Part shown: positions 15,860-24,897 of the stretch, in pieces
How positions within the stretch are numbered: the first letter of the stretch is position 1
Layout of the letters: every line of letters starts with the position of its first letter
From: Neobacillus sp. Marseille-Q6967
GTDB lineage: Bacteria > Bacillota > Bacilli > Bacillales > Cytobacillaceae
Direction: 5' to 3'
Length of the DNA: 64,000 nt
Assembly (NCBI RefSeq): GCF_946151075.1
Contig: NZ_OX267715.1
Location: 496,001 to 560,000, forward strand
Notes under the pieces: generated by a model
The model's database searches: none
Seen by the model: only the letters and a program-made list of their open reading frames with translations
What the model was told of the DNA's origin: nothing
Position numbers and translations under genes: made by a program

Positions 15860-15889
15860 AAAACCAGTAATTTTTTACTGGTTTTTTTG
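15860..15889 (+). terminator. Rho-independent terminator
   Basis: AAACCAGTAA / TTACTGGTTT around TTTT, followed by TTTT. Confidence 0.85.
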
Positions 15890-15946
15890 AACGTTCTTCA
15901 TAGGTCAAACGTCTTATGGATGATATTAAAAAAGGGGGAAAAAGGA

Positions 15947-16147
15947 ATGGAAATATTAGAAGGAATCAGTTGGGGACTGTTAGCTCCAGTGTTAATTATT
16001 CAGCTTATCTTACTTATTGTGTCCCTAGTAGATTTAACACGTATTGAAAAGACGAATGGTCCAAAATGGCTCTGGGTGCTTATTATTCTTTTTGTTAACA
16101 TTATCGGTCCCATTCTTTATTTTGTCATTGGAAGGAGAAATGAATAA
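15947..16147 (+). CDS. yxlE: YxlE-like PLDNc membrane protein, 66 aa
   Basis: ATG 15947 follows AAAAAGG. The 66-residue product has two hydrophobic segments (about 9-30 and 43-62) and the PLDN_C pattern LIVSLVDLTRIEKTNGPKWLW...NIIGPILYFVIGRR, found in YxlE and at the N-terminus of cardiolipin synthases. Its stop overlaps the ATG of the ABC ATPase by one base. In B. subtilis yxlE-yxlF-yxlG belong to the sigY operon and YxlE damps SigY; here no sigma factor gene is adjacent, so the role may be tied to the exporter alone. Confidence 0.75.
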   Translation: MEILEGISWGLLAPVLIIQLILLIVSLVDLTRIEKTNGPKWLWVLIILFVNIIGPILYFVIGRRNE

Positions 16148-17046
16148 TGTCTCTTATAGTGATCAAGGGGTTAAAAAAGAGCTTCAATGGCACAGAAGTA
16201 ATCAAGGGACTCAATTTTAACCTCGAGAAAGGAAAATGCATTGCTTTGCTCGGTCCGAATGGGGCTGGGAAAACAACAACGCTGCGAATGCTTTCTGGTT
16301 TAATGAAACCGACCGCAGGAGACGTAATCTTTAACCAAGCTGGTGATATTCGAAATTTTATTGGATATCTTCCGCAGTTTCCTGTTTTTTATGAATGGAT
16401 GACCGGATATGAGTTTTTAGTTTATGTAGGAAAGCTTGCTGGATTAACAACCAAGAAAGCAAAAGAAAGGTCTGTGGAGCTTTTGCAGCTTGTGGGGATT
16501 TTAGATGCAAAAAATCGTAAAATTGTAAAATATTCTGGGGGAATGAGGCAGCGCCTAGGTATAGCCCAGGCGATTATTCATCAGCCGCTGCTGGTTATGC
16601 TCGATGAGCCTGTCTCGGCATTAGATCCGTTCGGAAGAAGAGAGGTACTGGAACTGCTGGAACGGTTAAAAAAAGAAACGACGATCCTTTTTTCCACCCA
16701 TATTCTCAATGATGCCGAGGAAGTTTGTGATGAAATCCTTTTCCTTCATAATGGTGAAATTGTCGAGTCAGGTTCAATGGAAGAGTTGAGAATTCGTCAC
16801 CAGCAGGCAAAAATCGATTTGACTTTCAGTAAAAAAACGGGCGAAATCGTTCATGTCTTGAAAAACCACCCATTAACAAAGTCGTTGTTAACGGAAGGAA
16901 ACCGAATCAGTGTGTTTGTTAAGGACATGGATATGGCTAGAAAGGTATTTCTACAAGAGGCTTCTGAACGGGATTGGCCGCTGGACAAATTTGAAGTAAG
17001 CAGCATGACACTGGAAGATGTATTTATGAAGGTGGTGGAAAAATGA
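16147..17046 (+). CDS. yxlF: ABC transporter ATP-binding protein (YxlF-like)
   Basis: The 299-residue product has Walker A GPNGAGKTT (about 36-44), Q-loop YLPQFP, signature YSGGMRQRLG, Walker B LLVMLDEP and H-loop STHILND, then an about 80-residue C-terminal extension typical of CcmA/NatA-type exporters. It energises the permease encoded next, with which it overlaps by 4 bases. The order YxlE-ATPase-permease equals B. subtilis yxlEFG. The substrate is unknown. Confidence 0.88.
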   Translation: MSLIVIKGLKKSFNGTEVIKGLNFNLEKGKCIALLGPNGAGKTTTLRMLSGLMKPTAGDVIFNQAGDIRNFIGYLPQFPVFYEWMTGYEFLVYVGKLAGLTTKKAKERSVELLQLVGILDAKNRKIVKYSGGMRQRLGIAQAIIHQPLLVMLDEPVSALDPFGRREVLELLERLKKETTILFSTHILNDAEEVCDEILFLHNGEIVESGSMEELRIRHQQAKIDLTFSKKTGEIVHVLKNHPLTKSLLTEGNRISVFVKDMDMARKVFLQEASERDWPLDKFEVSSMTLEDVFMKVVEK

Positions 17047-17822
17047 GCCAATGGATGACGTTATTACAAAAAGAAATCCTTGAAATGTGGAGAAATTTCA
17101 AGTGGATTTGGGTTCCTATCACATTCATTCTGCTAGGTGTTTCAGAACCATTAATGAGCTATTATATGCCGCAGATTATTGATAGTTTGGGAGGATTACC
17201 GGAAGGAACCATTATTGACATCCCGGAACCAACTGCAGCAGAAGTTTTGGGTGCGGGGTTAAGTCAGTATTCTACCCTGGGTGTGTTAATTATTGTTCTC
17301 GGGACGATGGGAATCATTGCAGCAGAAAGGAAAAGTGGTGTAGCAGCAATGATTCTAGTAAAACCTGTATCCTATCTTTCCTATGTTACGTCCAAATGGG
17401 CAGGAAGTCTTTTGTTGGTTTGGGTGTCTTTATTAATAGGTTATCTCTCTACATGGTATTACACAGGATTATTATTCGAATGGGTATCGATGCAAGATTT
17501 CCTTCAATCATTTTGGTTATACGGGTTATGGTTAACCGTCGTATTAACCGTTACAGTCTTTTTTAGTGCTGCCCTTCTGTCTCCTGGATTGGCAGGCTTT
17601 ATCTCATTGGCACTGGTCCTAGTTGTTAGTATTATTAGCGGCTCCTTGTCACATCTTCTTGAATGGAGTCCTTCGCAATTAACCCAGTATGCTGCCCAGC
17701 TGTTAGTAACTGGGGAGGTACCAGACTACACGCTAGGCGCTAGTCTTTTGGCTGCAGCAATCATTTTCCTGCTGCTAATAGCAAGTACGATGGTTTTCAA
17801 GAAAAAAGAGCTTGCATCTTAA
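17043..17822 (+). CDS. yxlG: ABC transporter permease (YxlG-like)
   Basis: The 259-residue product has about six hydrophobic segments and a large extracytoplasmic loop after the first one (SYYMPQIIDSLGGLPEG...), the ABC-2 exporter type (NosY/NatB-like). ATG 17043 lies within the end of the ATPase gene (4-base overlap), so the two are co-translated. It probably forms the membrane pore for the ATPase. Confidence 0.85.
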   Translation: MSQWMTLLQKEILEMWRNFKWIWVPITFILLGVSEPLMSYYMPQIIDSLGGLPEGTIIDIPEPTAAEVLGAGLSQYSTLGVLIIVLGTMGIIAAERKSGVAAMILVKPVSYLSYVTSKWAGSLLLVWVSLLIGYLSTWYYTGLLFEWVSMQDFLQSFWLYGLWLTVVLTVTVFFSAALLSPGLAGFISLALVLVVSIISGSLSHLLEWSPSQLTQYAAQLLVTGEVPDYTLGASLLAAAIIFLLLIASTMVFKKKELAS

Positions 17823-17960
17823 TTTTTTGATATAAAACGAGGCTGCATAGTCTCTTTTTTTTTGCTAGTTTTGAAAATCTATTAATGATGAAACTCCTAT
17901 CATTTTTTACCTTGCTGTTAAATAGAATGATTATATGTGGAACAGATGGGAGTTTTTTCG

Positions 17961-18737
17961 ATGAAAATACATGATTATTACCGGGATAGGGCCAATCTAA
18001 ATTTAAACGGCAGCATGGCAGCATTATTTCCCCCAGCCATTATTGTTTGTGTGAATCTATTTATTTTCCAAATAGATCGGATCATGTTATTAACCATACC
18101 CTTTCTTATTTATAGTTTTATTGGCTATCAATTTTATCTACATAGAAGGAAACAGTCCATTTTGATTGAAAAAAATCTTCCTATAGTTAACCACCTTCCC
18201 AGCTCCTTATTTGATGCAGGAAATCTAATTGTTGTGCATATGAATATCCGCTACGCAAAATTGCTGTTGTTTTTTCCAAATGGGCAAATGGCGGGGATGA
18301 TTAAAGAATATGAGAGTAAGGGTCATAATCGAATGTTTCGGCCAAAACTTTTTGCTCTTTATAATCATGAAGGGGAAGCCGTTGGCTTTTATAAAGTAAA
18401 AGGGAATAAGATTGGCATTTTTAATCTTCAGAGGAAGTATATTGGATGTTTAGAACGGCAAAAGCACTCTTTTTTTAAAAATAAAAAGGAATTGTTTAAT
18501 GCCGAAGGAAGGTTTATTGGAGCCGTAGAAGGGGCTAGTTATTATATGGATGAACAAGTCTATAATCAAACATTTGAGCAGGAAGTCCGCCTACGACGGG
18601 GATGGATGCCGGTTCATTGGAGTAACCTGTTTCCAGAGCCCAATACTCCAGTACTTTCACTGGCTAAAGAATTATCCGAGGAGGACAAGCTAATCAAGAT
18701 GTCCTTTTTAATTAATGAGTATTTTATTGAGAGGTAA
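17961..18737 (+). CDS. Unknown membrane-associated protein, 258 aa
   Basis: ATG 17961 follows GATGGGAG; an upstream GTG 17937 is weaker. The 258-residue product has two adjacent N-terminal hydrophobic segments (about 24-60) and a soluble C-terminal domain with repeated short strands (AGMIKEYESKG, AVGFYKVKGNKIGIFNLQRK, IGAVEGASYYMDE) resembling a tubby-like/scramblase-type beta repeat. No catalytic motif is visible and I cannot name the family. It ends 64 bases before dapF. Confidence 0.6.
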   Translation: MKIHDYYRDRANLNLNGSMAALFPPAIIVCVNLFIFQIDRIMLLTIPFLIYSFIGYQFYLHRRKQSILIEKNLPIVNHLPSSLFDAGNLIVVHMNIRYAKLLLFFPNGQMAGMIKEYESKGHNRMFRPKLFALYNHEGEAVGFYKVKGNKIGIFNLQRKYIGCLERQKHSFFKNKKELFNAEGRFIGAVEGASYYMDEQVYNQTFEQEVRLRRGWMPVHWSNLFPEPNTPVLSLAKELSEEDKLIKMSFLINEYFIER

Positions 18738-18807
18738 GATGATACCATTTACCAGAATTGTTTGATAGAATGGAATAAAAAATCTTTACATTTTTGGAGG
18801 TATGATT

Positions 18808-19791
18808 TTGCAAATCCAGTTAATCAAAGGTCATGGATCAGGAAATGATTTTCTTCTGATTGATGAAATTTCTAATGCTTATACATTTACTGAAGAAGAA
18901 AGAGCGGATTTAGCCCGCTTATTATGTGATCGGAATTCAGAACTAGGCGCGGATGGAATCCTTTTCATTATGAATAGTGAACATGCCGAAGGAAGAATGC
19001 GTGTATTCAATGCTGATGGTTCAGAAGCGTCCATGTGTGGAAATGGTCTGCGTCTTGTAGCACGGTATGTTTGTGAAATGCTTGAACGGAATGAAGCGGT
19101 CATTCATACGATGAAGGCAGATTTAAAGGTCAGTAAACAAGAGGATGTGTATCCTGGCGTCTTTACTTATCAAGTAGAGATTTCGCCGGTTTCTTTCCAG
19201 GCCGCCGACCTTCCGCTTGTCATTTCACAATCTACATTAGTGAATGAAAAGTTAGATGAGCTATCAGAGGAACTATCGTTTACGGCTTTAGCAGTTCCGA
19301 ATCCTCATTTAATCTCAATTGTTGAGACAGCTGATCTTAATTCAGGGATTCAAAAGCAGGTTAGTGAAAAAGTGAATGGGCCGAATAGATTGTTCCCTGA
19401 TGGTGTCAATGTCAGCTTTGTAAAACCATTGAGTCCAGGCAATATTTATGTAAACACGTTTGAACGCGGTGTAGGCTTTACCAATGCCTGTGGAACAGCA
19501 ATGTCAGCCTCATCACTTGTAACGTGCCTGCAAGGATTAAATCAAGTAGAAGATGTCATTAATGTCTACAATAACGGTGGTAAGGTACAATGTGTCGTTC
19601 ATCAAAATAACGATGAATATACGATTGATTTAATCGGCAATGCAACATATGTTTATGAAGCGGTTATTGATGTGAATCTTGAAAAAGAAACATTTGATTT
19701 GTTAACGAAGAAGGACCTAGGAGAACAACAAGATTACGAAAAACTGCAATCCGATGCTCAAAGCTTACTTAAAGAGGTATTAAAAGGATAA
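18808..19791 (+). CDS. dapF: Diaminopimelate epimerase DapF
   Basis: TTG 18808 has a 7-base gap from GGAGG (18796-18800), while ATG 18802 is almost touching the SD; I chose TTG. The 327-residue product converts LL- to meso-diaminopimelate for lysine and peptidoglycan synthesis. The two catalytic cysteines are visible in ASMCGNGLR and NACGTAMS, as is the KGHGSGNDFLLID N-terminus. It is somewhat longer than E. coli DapF, with an acidic C-terminal extension. A terminator shared with ligD follows. Confidence 0.92.
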   Translation: MQIQLIKGHGSGNDFLLIDEISNAYTFTEEERADLARLLCDRNSELGADGILFIMNSEHAEGRMRVFNADGSEASMCGNGLRLVARYVCEMLERNEAVIHTMKADLKVSKQEDVYPGVFTYQVEISPVSFQAADLPLVISQSTLVNEKLDELSEELSFTALAVPNPHLISIVETADLNSGIQKQVSEKVNGPNRLFPDGVNVSFVKPLSPGNIYVNTFERGVGFTNACGTAMSASSLVTCLQGLNQVEDVINVYNNGGKVQCVVHQNNDEYTIDLIGNATYVYEAVIDVNLEKETFDLLTKKDLGEQQDYEKLQSDAQSLLKEVLKG

Positions 19792-19813
19792 GGGCGATGC
19801 CCTTATCCTTTTT
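19783..19813. terminator. Bidirectional terminator between dapF and ligD
   Basis: AAAAGGATAAGGGC / GCCCTTATCCTTTTT around GAT; it overlaps the 3' ends of both genes. Confidence 0.9.
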
Positions 19814-21641
19814 GTGCTTTTAAAACTTCCAATACTGGCCCGAAAGGCTGGATCAATTTTGTTCGAAAGTAGTCTTTAAAGGGATCACCATGCTTTCGAA
19901 TCCGATTTAAAGCATTTTCCAAATTAAAAGATATAGGGTTCAATTTTTCGTTCACTTCATCCCAAAACAATGGTGTAGCCACACCCGCATGCTCGTTTCC
20001 CCGCATCGAGTAAGGGGCTACAATCGTTTTGCCTTCACTATGCTGAACATAATCAACATATAGGCGATTTCCCCGATTTTTTTTCAACCGTTCAATGGTA
20101 AATGATTCGGGCTCTTGTGATACTAAATATTCAGCAATAAAGCTAGTAAATAAACGCGTGTCGTCAAAAGTGTAAACATCCTCCGGCAGTGGCAGATAAA
20201 TTTGTAATCCTTTATTTCCCGATGTTTTGATAAAACCTGTTAAATTTAATTGATCAAGAATCGTTTTAATTAACAATGCCGCTTTGACCGCTAAATGAAA
20301 TTCGTCTTTGGAAGGTGGATCTAAATCAAAGACAATTTCACTGGGACCCTTACTGTGAATCGTTTGAAAGGGAATATGAAATTCGATTGCCAATTGATTA
20401 CCGAGCCATATCAAGGTCTTTAGATTGTTACAGACGATATAATCAATTCCTTCATCCCGGTGTCTTTGAACAAACTCTGGTGCATAGTCTGGACAATTTT
20501 TCTGATAGAAGGCCTCGCCGAACATCCCATGAGGGTAGCGGATAACCGTTAACAACCGGTCTTTTAAAAACGGCAGCATATAGGGTGATACTTCTCTTAA
20601 ATAAAGGATATAATCAGCCTTTTGGATATTCTGGTTTTTCCAAAGTGGTTTATCTGGATGGGTGATATCCAAATCCTTTGGTAAATTTTTTTGCTGCAAC
20701 AGGAATTGCTCATATGTACAGTCTTCTGGTTTTAAGTCAAACCTAAAACGATCAAAGTGGGGTTCTCTTAGCTGATTGTCGTAGAGCTCTAGATACTTTA
20801 CCTCTATACAGATTGCGGGTTCAACATAGATAAATTGGGCATCTTCACTACGACTATTTTGTTTAATCGTCTTTTGCAGTGCCTGTTTTTCATCTGGCTT
20901 AAATCCGAATAATACTTGACCAATTCCATGTATTTTCCCATCTTTATAAACCCCTACAAAAAAATAACCATTGGTTTTGTCATAAGATGTGATAAAGCAG
21001 CTTACATATTTCCAATTTTTATATTTTAACCATTGTAATGAGCGTTTTCCTTCCTCCCAAAGGCTATTTTTGTGTTTTGCAATAATCCCTTCTCCATCAT
21101 GTAAGACCACTTTTTCCCATAAATCGTAAAAGTCATCATGGACTTGAACAAGCTGCAAAAGATCAGGATGATAGGGGTCGGCTTCTAATGTAAATCCAAT
21201 GGATTCAAAAAGCTTAACTAATTCATTTTTTCGTTTTAGGAAAGGAATAGAGTTCATTGCTTTTCCTTTAAGTAAAAGGACATCAAAAACCATCAATCTG
21301 CAAGGGGATTTATCCGATGTTTCTTGAATTTTTTTTGCCGATTTTGTACGTCCCCGGACTTGGATGGCAGCAAAGTTTGCTTTATATGGATTTTCGAGAG
21401 AAACTAATTCGCCATCGAGCTTCAAGGGAAGATAGGGCTCAAACTTGTCTTTATGATTTTCTAAATAATCTTTTATTTCTGGAAACTGGTTCAATAAAGG
21501 CTTATCATTCCGGCTTGTCAAAGTAATGCCATTTTTATCCCATTCTAAAATGGCACGGAACCCATCATATTTCACCTCGTACAGCCAATCAGGTTGAATG
21601 GTTAAATCAAATGTTAGACTGGGCAGCATCGGTTTCATCAT
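19803..21641 (-). CDS. ligD: ATP-dependent DNA ligase/polymerase LigD
   Basis: The 612-residue product has an N-terminal ATP-dependent ligase domain, with AMP-accepting Lys24 in EVKYDGFR and OB-fold segment around 230-310, and a C-terminal archaeo-eukaryotic primase-type polymerase domain from about 325 (ITHPDKPLW) containing the metal-binding FDLDPP. No 3'-phosphoesterase domain is present, as usual for Bacillus LigD (YkoU). With Ku it carries out non-homologous end joining, in B. subtilis mainly in spores. It is transcribed divergently from ku across 126 bases. Confidence 0.95.
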   Translation of the reverse strand: MMKPMLPSLTFDLTIQPDWLYEVKYDGFRAILEWDKNGITLTSRNDKPLLNQFPEIKDYLENHKDKFEPYLPLKLDGELVSLENPYKANFAAIQVRGRTKSAKKIQETSDKSPCRLMVFDVLLLKGKAMNSIPFLKRKNELVKLFESIGFTLEADPYHPDLLQLVQVHDDFYDLWEKVVLHDGEGIIAKHKNSLWEEGKRSLQWLKYKNWKYVSCFITSYDKTNGYFFVGVYKDGKIHGIGQVLFGFKPDEKQALQKTIKQNSRSEDAQFIYVEPAICIEVKYLELYDNQLREPHFDRFRFDLKPEDCTYEQFLLQQKNLPKDLDITHPDKPLWKNQNIQKADYILYLREVSPYMLPFLKDRLLTVIRYPHGMFGEAFYQKNCPDYAPEFVQRHRDEGIDYIVCNNLKTLIWLGNQLAIEFHIPFQTIHSKGPSEIVFDLDPPSKDEFHLAVKAALLIKTILDQLNLTGFIKTSGNKGLQIYLPLPEDVYTFDDTRLFTSFIAEYLVSQEPESFTIERLKKNRGNRLYVDYVQHSEGKTIVAPYSMRGNEHAGVATPLFWDEVNEKLNPISFNLENALNRIRKHGDPFKDYFRTKLIQPFGPVLEVLKAQKG

Positions 21642-21767
21642 CTTTAAGTCCCTTCTTTTTTATTTATTTTGTAATAAATAGCATGCTTTCATCCATTTCC
21701 AATAGTTTTTACGTTTTTCATCTTAATGGTGACACAAAATAAGATAAAAAGATTGGGGTAATGATTT

Positions 21768-22685
21768 ATGCATACGATGTGGAAAGGCAGCATTAGTTTT
21801 GGGCTAGTTAACATCCCCATTAAGCTTCATACAGCAACAGAAGACAAGGATATTAAACTTAGGACCCTTCACAATAAGTGTCATGCACCAATTAAATATG
21901 AAAAAATATGTACCGTCTGTGAAGAGGAAGTAAAACCTGAGGAGATTGTGAAGGCGTACGAATATACGAAGGGAAAGTTTGTTGTTCTTGATCATGATGA
22001 CCTAGAAAAGCTAAGAAAAGAAAATGAAGATAAAGCGGTAGAAATCATTGATTTTGTAAAGATGGAAGAAATAGATCCTATCTATTTTGACCGGAGTTAT
22101 TATATGTCACCAAATGAGGGCGGAGGTAAGGCATACTCATTATTGAGAAGGGCCTTAAAGGAATCGGGAAAAGTTGGACTAGCAAAAATTATTATCCGAT
22201 CTAAAGAGCAGATGGCTGTTATTCGTGTATATGAAAACACTCTTGTAATGGAGACGATTCATTTTCCGGATGAGGTGAGGCGAGCTGGGGATGTGCCTAA
22301 TGTTCCGGCAGATGATAAAGTAACCGAAAAAGAATTGGACACGGCTATTTTGTTAATTGATCAGTTAACTTCAGAGTTTAATCCTGAAAAATATACCGAT
22401 GAGTATCGAACAGCTCTTCTAGAACTGATTGAATCCAAGCGTACCGGCCAAGAAACGGTTACACCAGCAGCAAAAGAAGTGGCATCGAATGTAACCGATT
22501 TAATGGCAGCCCTTCAGGCTTCTATCGATCGGACTAAACCAGGAAAAGATGTAACTGGTAAAAAGGATAAAACCATTAGGAAGGAAACGGGTATCAAAAA
22601 AGAAACAGCCGCCAAAAAAGAAACACCGATAAAAAAACCTGCTGCCCCGAAAAAAGCAGCTGTAAAAGTAAAAAAAGAAGCTTAA
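21768..22685 (+). CDS. ku: DNA end-binding protein Ku
   Basis: The 305-residue product is bacterial Ku (YkoV type). The core, MWKGSISFGLVNIPIKLHTA onward, covers about 1-250, and a CxxC-containing insertion is present (ICTVCEEEVKPEEIVK). The C-terminal 50 residues are a repetitive Lys/Ala/Pro tail (KKETAAKKETPIKKPAAPKK) like the DNA-binding tails that help Ku thread onto DNA ends and recruit LigD. ATG 21768 follows TGGGGTAATGATTT. It pairs with the divergent ligD. Confidence 0.95.
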   Translation: MHTMWKGSISFGLVNIPIKLHTATEDKDIKLRTLHNKCHAPIKYEKICTVCEEEVKPEEIVKAYEYTKGKFVVLDHDDLEKLRKENEDKAVEIIDFVKMEEIDPIYFDRSYYMSPNEGGGKAYSLLRRALKESGKVGLAKIIIRSKEQMAVIRVYENTLVMETIHFPDEVRRAGDVPNVPADDKVTEKELDTAILLIDQLTSEFNPEKYTDEYRTALLELIESKRTGQETVTPAAKEVASNVTDLMAALQASIDRTKPGKDVTGKKDKTIRKETGIKKETAAKKETPIKKPAAPKKAAVKVKKEA

Positions 22686-22698
22686 AACAAAATGCATT

Positions 22699-22734
22699 GA
22701 AAGCCGATTCAGGATATCTTGAATCGGTTTTCTT
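22699..22734 (+). terminator. Rho-independent terminator after ku
   Basis: AAGCCGATTCA / TGAATCGGTTT flanking GGATATCT, followed by a T-rich tract. Confidence 0.8.
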
Positions 22735-22821
22735 ATTCCTTTAGCCATACGAAATGAAGGTACCTCCATGAAATGAAAGGCATAGAGATAGTATAACTGG
22801 ATATGGAAAAGGGGGAAAGCA

Positions 22822-23775
22822 ATGGCTTACAACGTTCTTTTATTTGCCGATCCTGGAATCGACGATTCATTTGCTATTATGTATGCCTTATTAAATCCAA
22901 AAATCAATGTTGTAGGAATTGTAAGTGGATATGGTAATACACCGAAAGATCAATCAATGAGGAACACCGCCTACCTGTTAAACCTGGCTGGACGGGAAGA
23001 TATCCCGATAATTGCTGGTGCTGCAGGTCCGTTATCGGGAGAACCAGTTCAATTCTATCCGGAGATTCACGGCCCGGAGGGACTGGGACCCATTAGACCG
23101 CCTGATACGTTACAAAATGTAAAGGTTTTTGACTTCAATAAAATCCTTGAAATTATTGATGAATATAAAGGAAATCTTATCATTGTAAATGTAGGGCGAT
23201 TAACAGAATTAGCCCTAATGTATATAGTATATGGCAACCAGGCGTTGAAGGACGTAAATGCTTTTTATATCATGGGTGGAGCTTTTTTAGTTCCAGGAAA
23301 TATTACCGCCGAAGCAGAAGCGAACTTTTATAGTGATTCTATTGCGGCTAGAACGGTGATGGAGAAGGCCCATAACGTTTTCTTATTTCCATTGAATATT
23401 ACCAATAAGGCCATTATTACCCCCGAGATAATTGATCATCTAGATAAAAACAGCCCTACCCCCTTTAGACCATTACTAAAACCTGCATTTGATTATTATT
23501 TCGAAGCTTATCAAAAAAATGTCCCTGGAATTCAAGGGGCACCCATGCACGATGTTGTTCCATTAATGGCCATAACCAACCCGGAATTTGTTAAATACAT
23601 CCCTAGAAGGGTAAGAGTAGAGGAATTTGGAAATGCAAAAGGGAAAAGCATAGCCGATTTTCGCCCAAAGCCTGATAAAGAACCGCCGGAGACGATTGAT
23701 TACATTGGTATAGAAGCAGATATACAACAATTTATCACTTATTTTAAGGAGATATTTTTACAAAGCAAAGAATGA
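22822..23775 (+). CDS. Nucleoside hydrolase (IUNH family)
   Basis: The 317-residue product has the IUNH calcium-binding motif as DPGIDD (Asp10, Asp14, Asp15), the central IMGGAFLVPGNIT...EANFYSD region and a late MHDVVPL Asp. The family hydrolyses ribonucleosides to base and ribose in the cytosol. It fits with deoD as a nucleoside salvage function but is not near it. SD GGGGGAAAG precedes ATG 22822. No terminator is obvious before the csp promoter. Confidence 0.88.
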   Translation: MAYNVLLFADPGIDDSFAIMYALLNPKINVVGIVSGYGNTPKDQSMRNTAYLLNLAGREDIPIIAGAAGPLSGEPVQFYPEIHGPEGLGPIRPPDTLQNVKVFDFNKILEIIDEYKGNLIIVNVGRLTELALMYIVYGNQALKDVNAFYIMGGAFLVPGNITAEAEANFYSDSIAARTVMEKAHNVFLFPLNITNKAIITPEIIDHLDKNSPTPFRPLLKPAFDYYFEAYQKNVPGIQGAPMHDVVPLMAITNPEFVKYIPRRVRVEEFGNAKGKSIADFRPKPDKEPPETIDYIGIEADIQQFITYFKEIFLQSKE

Positions 23776-23805
23776 AACATTGGGTATTGAGAGTTAGAAA
23801 ATAAA

Positions 23806-23834
23806 TTGACTTAAAGTAATTAAAAGGGTATAAT
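23806..23834 (+). promoter_or_regulatory. Sigma-A promoter of the cspD leader
   Basis: TTGACT (23806-23811), a 17-base spacer and TATAAT (23829-23834). This is a near-consensus promoter about 160 bases upstream of the start codon. Confidence 0.85.
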
Positions 23835-23878
23835 TAAATTACGCTTTTAAGTTCGTTAAATATTTATTGGTTTAAGTA

Positions 23879-23946
23879 GTCGTAACTGCACGAAAATGTG
23901 GGTGATGTCTATTACCCAAACAAAAGTGCAATTACGGCTTTTTTAT
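23879..23946 (+). terminator. Intrinsic-terminator-like hairpin inside the cspD leader
   Basis: Outer arms CGTAACTGCAC (23881-23891) and GTGCAATTACG (23926-23936) are followed by GCTTTTTTATTTTTT. An inner stem TGGGTGAT / ATTACCCA caps it. It lies between the strong promoter and cspD, so transcription must read through it or stop there and yield an RNA of about 105 bases. Confidence 0.65.
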
Positions 23947-24000
23947 TTTTTAAATGTGTCAATAAACTTGAAGTGAACAAATTTTTGGGGGTTTCTTTTC

Positions 24001-24201
24001 ATGAAAAACGGTAAAGTAAAATGGTTTAATGCAGAAAAAGGTTTTGGATTTATTGAAGCAGAAGGCGGTCAAGATGTATTCGTACACTTCTCTGCAATTC
24101 AATCAGAAGGATTCAAAACTTTAGAAGAAGGTCAATCAGTTTCTTTTGAAATCGTTGAAGGCGCTCGTGGACCACAAGCTTCTAACGTTAAAGCTGTTTA
24201 A
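24001..24201 (+). CDS. cspD: Cold-shock protein CspD-like
   Basis: The 66-residue product is a single cold-shock domain with RNP1 KGFGFIE and RNP2 VFVHF, an RNA chaperone that melts mRNA structure. Start [10 protein letters not shown] and the end [13 protein letters not shown] are closest to B. subtilis CspD among the Csp paralogues I recall. The leader is long and contains a hairpin that looks like a terminator. SD TTGGGGG precedes ATG 24001. Confidence 0.88.
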   Translation: MKNGKVKWFNAEKGFGFIEAEGGQDVFVHFSAIQSEGFKTLEEGQSVSFEIVEGARGPQASNVKAV

Positions 24202-24216
24202 TTTTCGTTATTATGT

Positions 24217-24243
24217 AGGGTGATGCTTGGCATCACCTTTTTA
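24217..24243 (+). terminator. Rho-independent terminator after cspD
   Basis: GGTGATGC / GCATCACC around TTG, followed by TTTTT. Confidence 0.88.
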
Positions 24244-24289
24244 TCTATGATTAGAATGTGTCTTGTAAAAAGTACAAGGGGTGATCATT

Positions 24290-24493
24290 TTGGCGTTTGG
24301 CAGAAGAAATGATGAAGAAATTAAGCTGGAAGATACAAAAATTTGGAAATGTAATTCAGATAGCTGTAAATGCTGGATTCGTGACAATTTTAAAAGCAGT
24401 GAAGTTCCCCTTTGTCCAATTTGTAAAAGTGAAATGAGTCTTACCACAAAAGAATTACAGGTAATCCACAATCATAGTAAAAACTTCATGTAG
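24290..24493 (+). CDS. Cold-inducible YdjO-family protein, copy 1
   Basis: TTG 24290 follows AGGGGTGATCA. The 67-residue product has four cysteines in two pairs, WKCNSDSCKCWIRDNF and CPIC, the pattern of the cold-inducible YdjO family (zinc-ribbon-like). Its position directly after cspD supports a link to cold. A second member lies at 52166-52351. Function is unknown. Confidence 0.75.
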   Translation: MAFGRRNDEEIKLEDTKIWKCNSDSCKCWIRDNFKSSEVPLCPICKSEMSLTTKELQVIHNHSKNFM

Positions 24494-24502
24494 TTCTTAT
24501 GT

Positions 24503-24529
24503 AAAAAGCAGGGGAATCCCTGCTTTTTA
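24503..24529. terminator. Bidirectional terminator
   Basis: AAAAAGCAGGG / CCCTGCTTTTT around GAAT. Confidence 0.88.
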
Positions 24530-24811
24530 CATTTCAATATGATCCTTGCAATATTGAAAAACCAACTCTTCCTCATCATCTTCTAAAGCAAAATCCAATA
24601 CCTTCTCGGTTCCCCTTTCATAAAGATGATAATGGGATATTCTTGCTCCTTTCTCATCTATAATTAAAAGCACCTTTATACCTAGTCCTTTTTCGGTAAA
24701 GAGTTCGTCCTCTTCATCAACATTTACCTCAAGGAAAAATTCATAGCGATCCCCACTAAGTAATCCAAATGGATCCACTAATTTTTCAAATGTGTGACCA
24801 GTGATGTTCAA
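24527..24811 (-). CDS. DUF6509-like small acidic protein
   Basis: TTG 24811 sits 8 bases after AAAGGA; upstream in-frame starts overlap that SD. The 94-residue product begins MNITGHTFEKLVDPFGLLSG and has an acidic core (VNVDEEDELFTEKG) and tail (LDFALEDDEEELVFQYCKDH). The pattern agrees with my recollection of the DUF6509 family of Bacillaceae. No catalytic residues are visible. Confidence 0.65.
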   Translation of the reverse strand: MNITGHTFEKLVDPFGLLSGDRYEFFLEVNVDEEDELFTEKGLGIKVLLIIDEKGARISHYHLYERGTEKVLDFALEDDEEELVFQYCKDHIEM

Positions 24812-24897
24812 TCCTATCATCCTTTTCAATATAGTAACTTTATTATTATATACTCAATTCCTCTATTCCTAAAATATTTTGACGCTGCCGGACAAAG

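Noticed and set aside
21642-21767. Sigma-G promoters between ligD and ku
   Set aside because: No pair of -35 and -10 elements with suitable spacing was found on either strand, although this regulation is known in B. subtilis.
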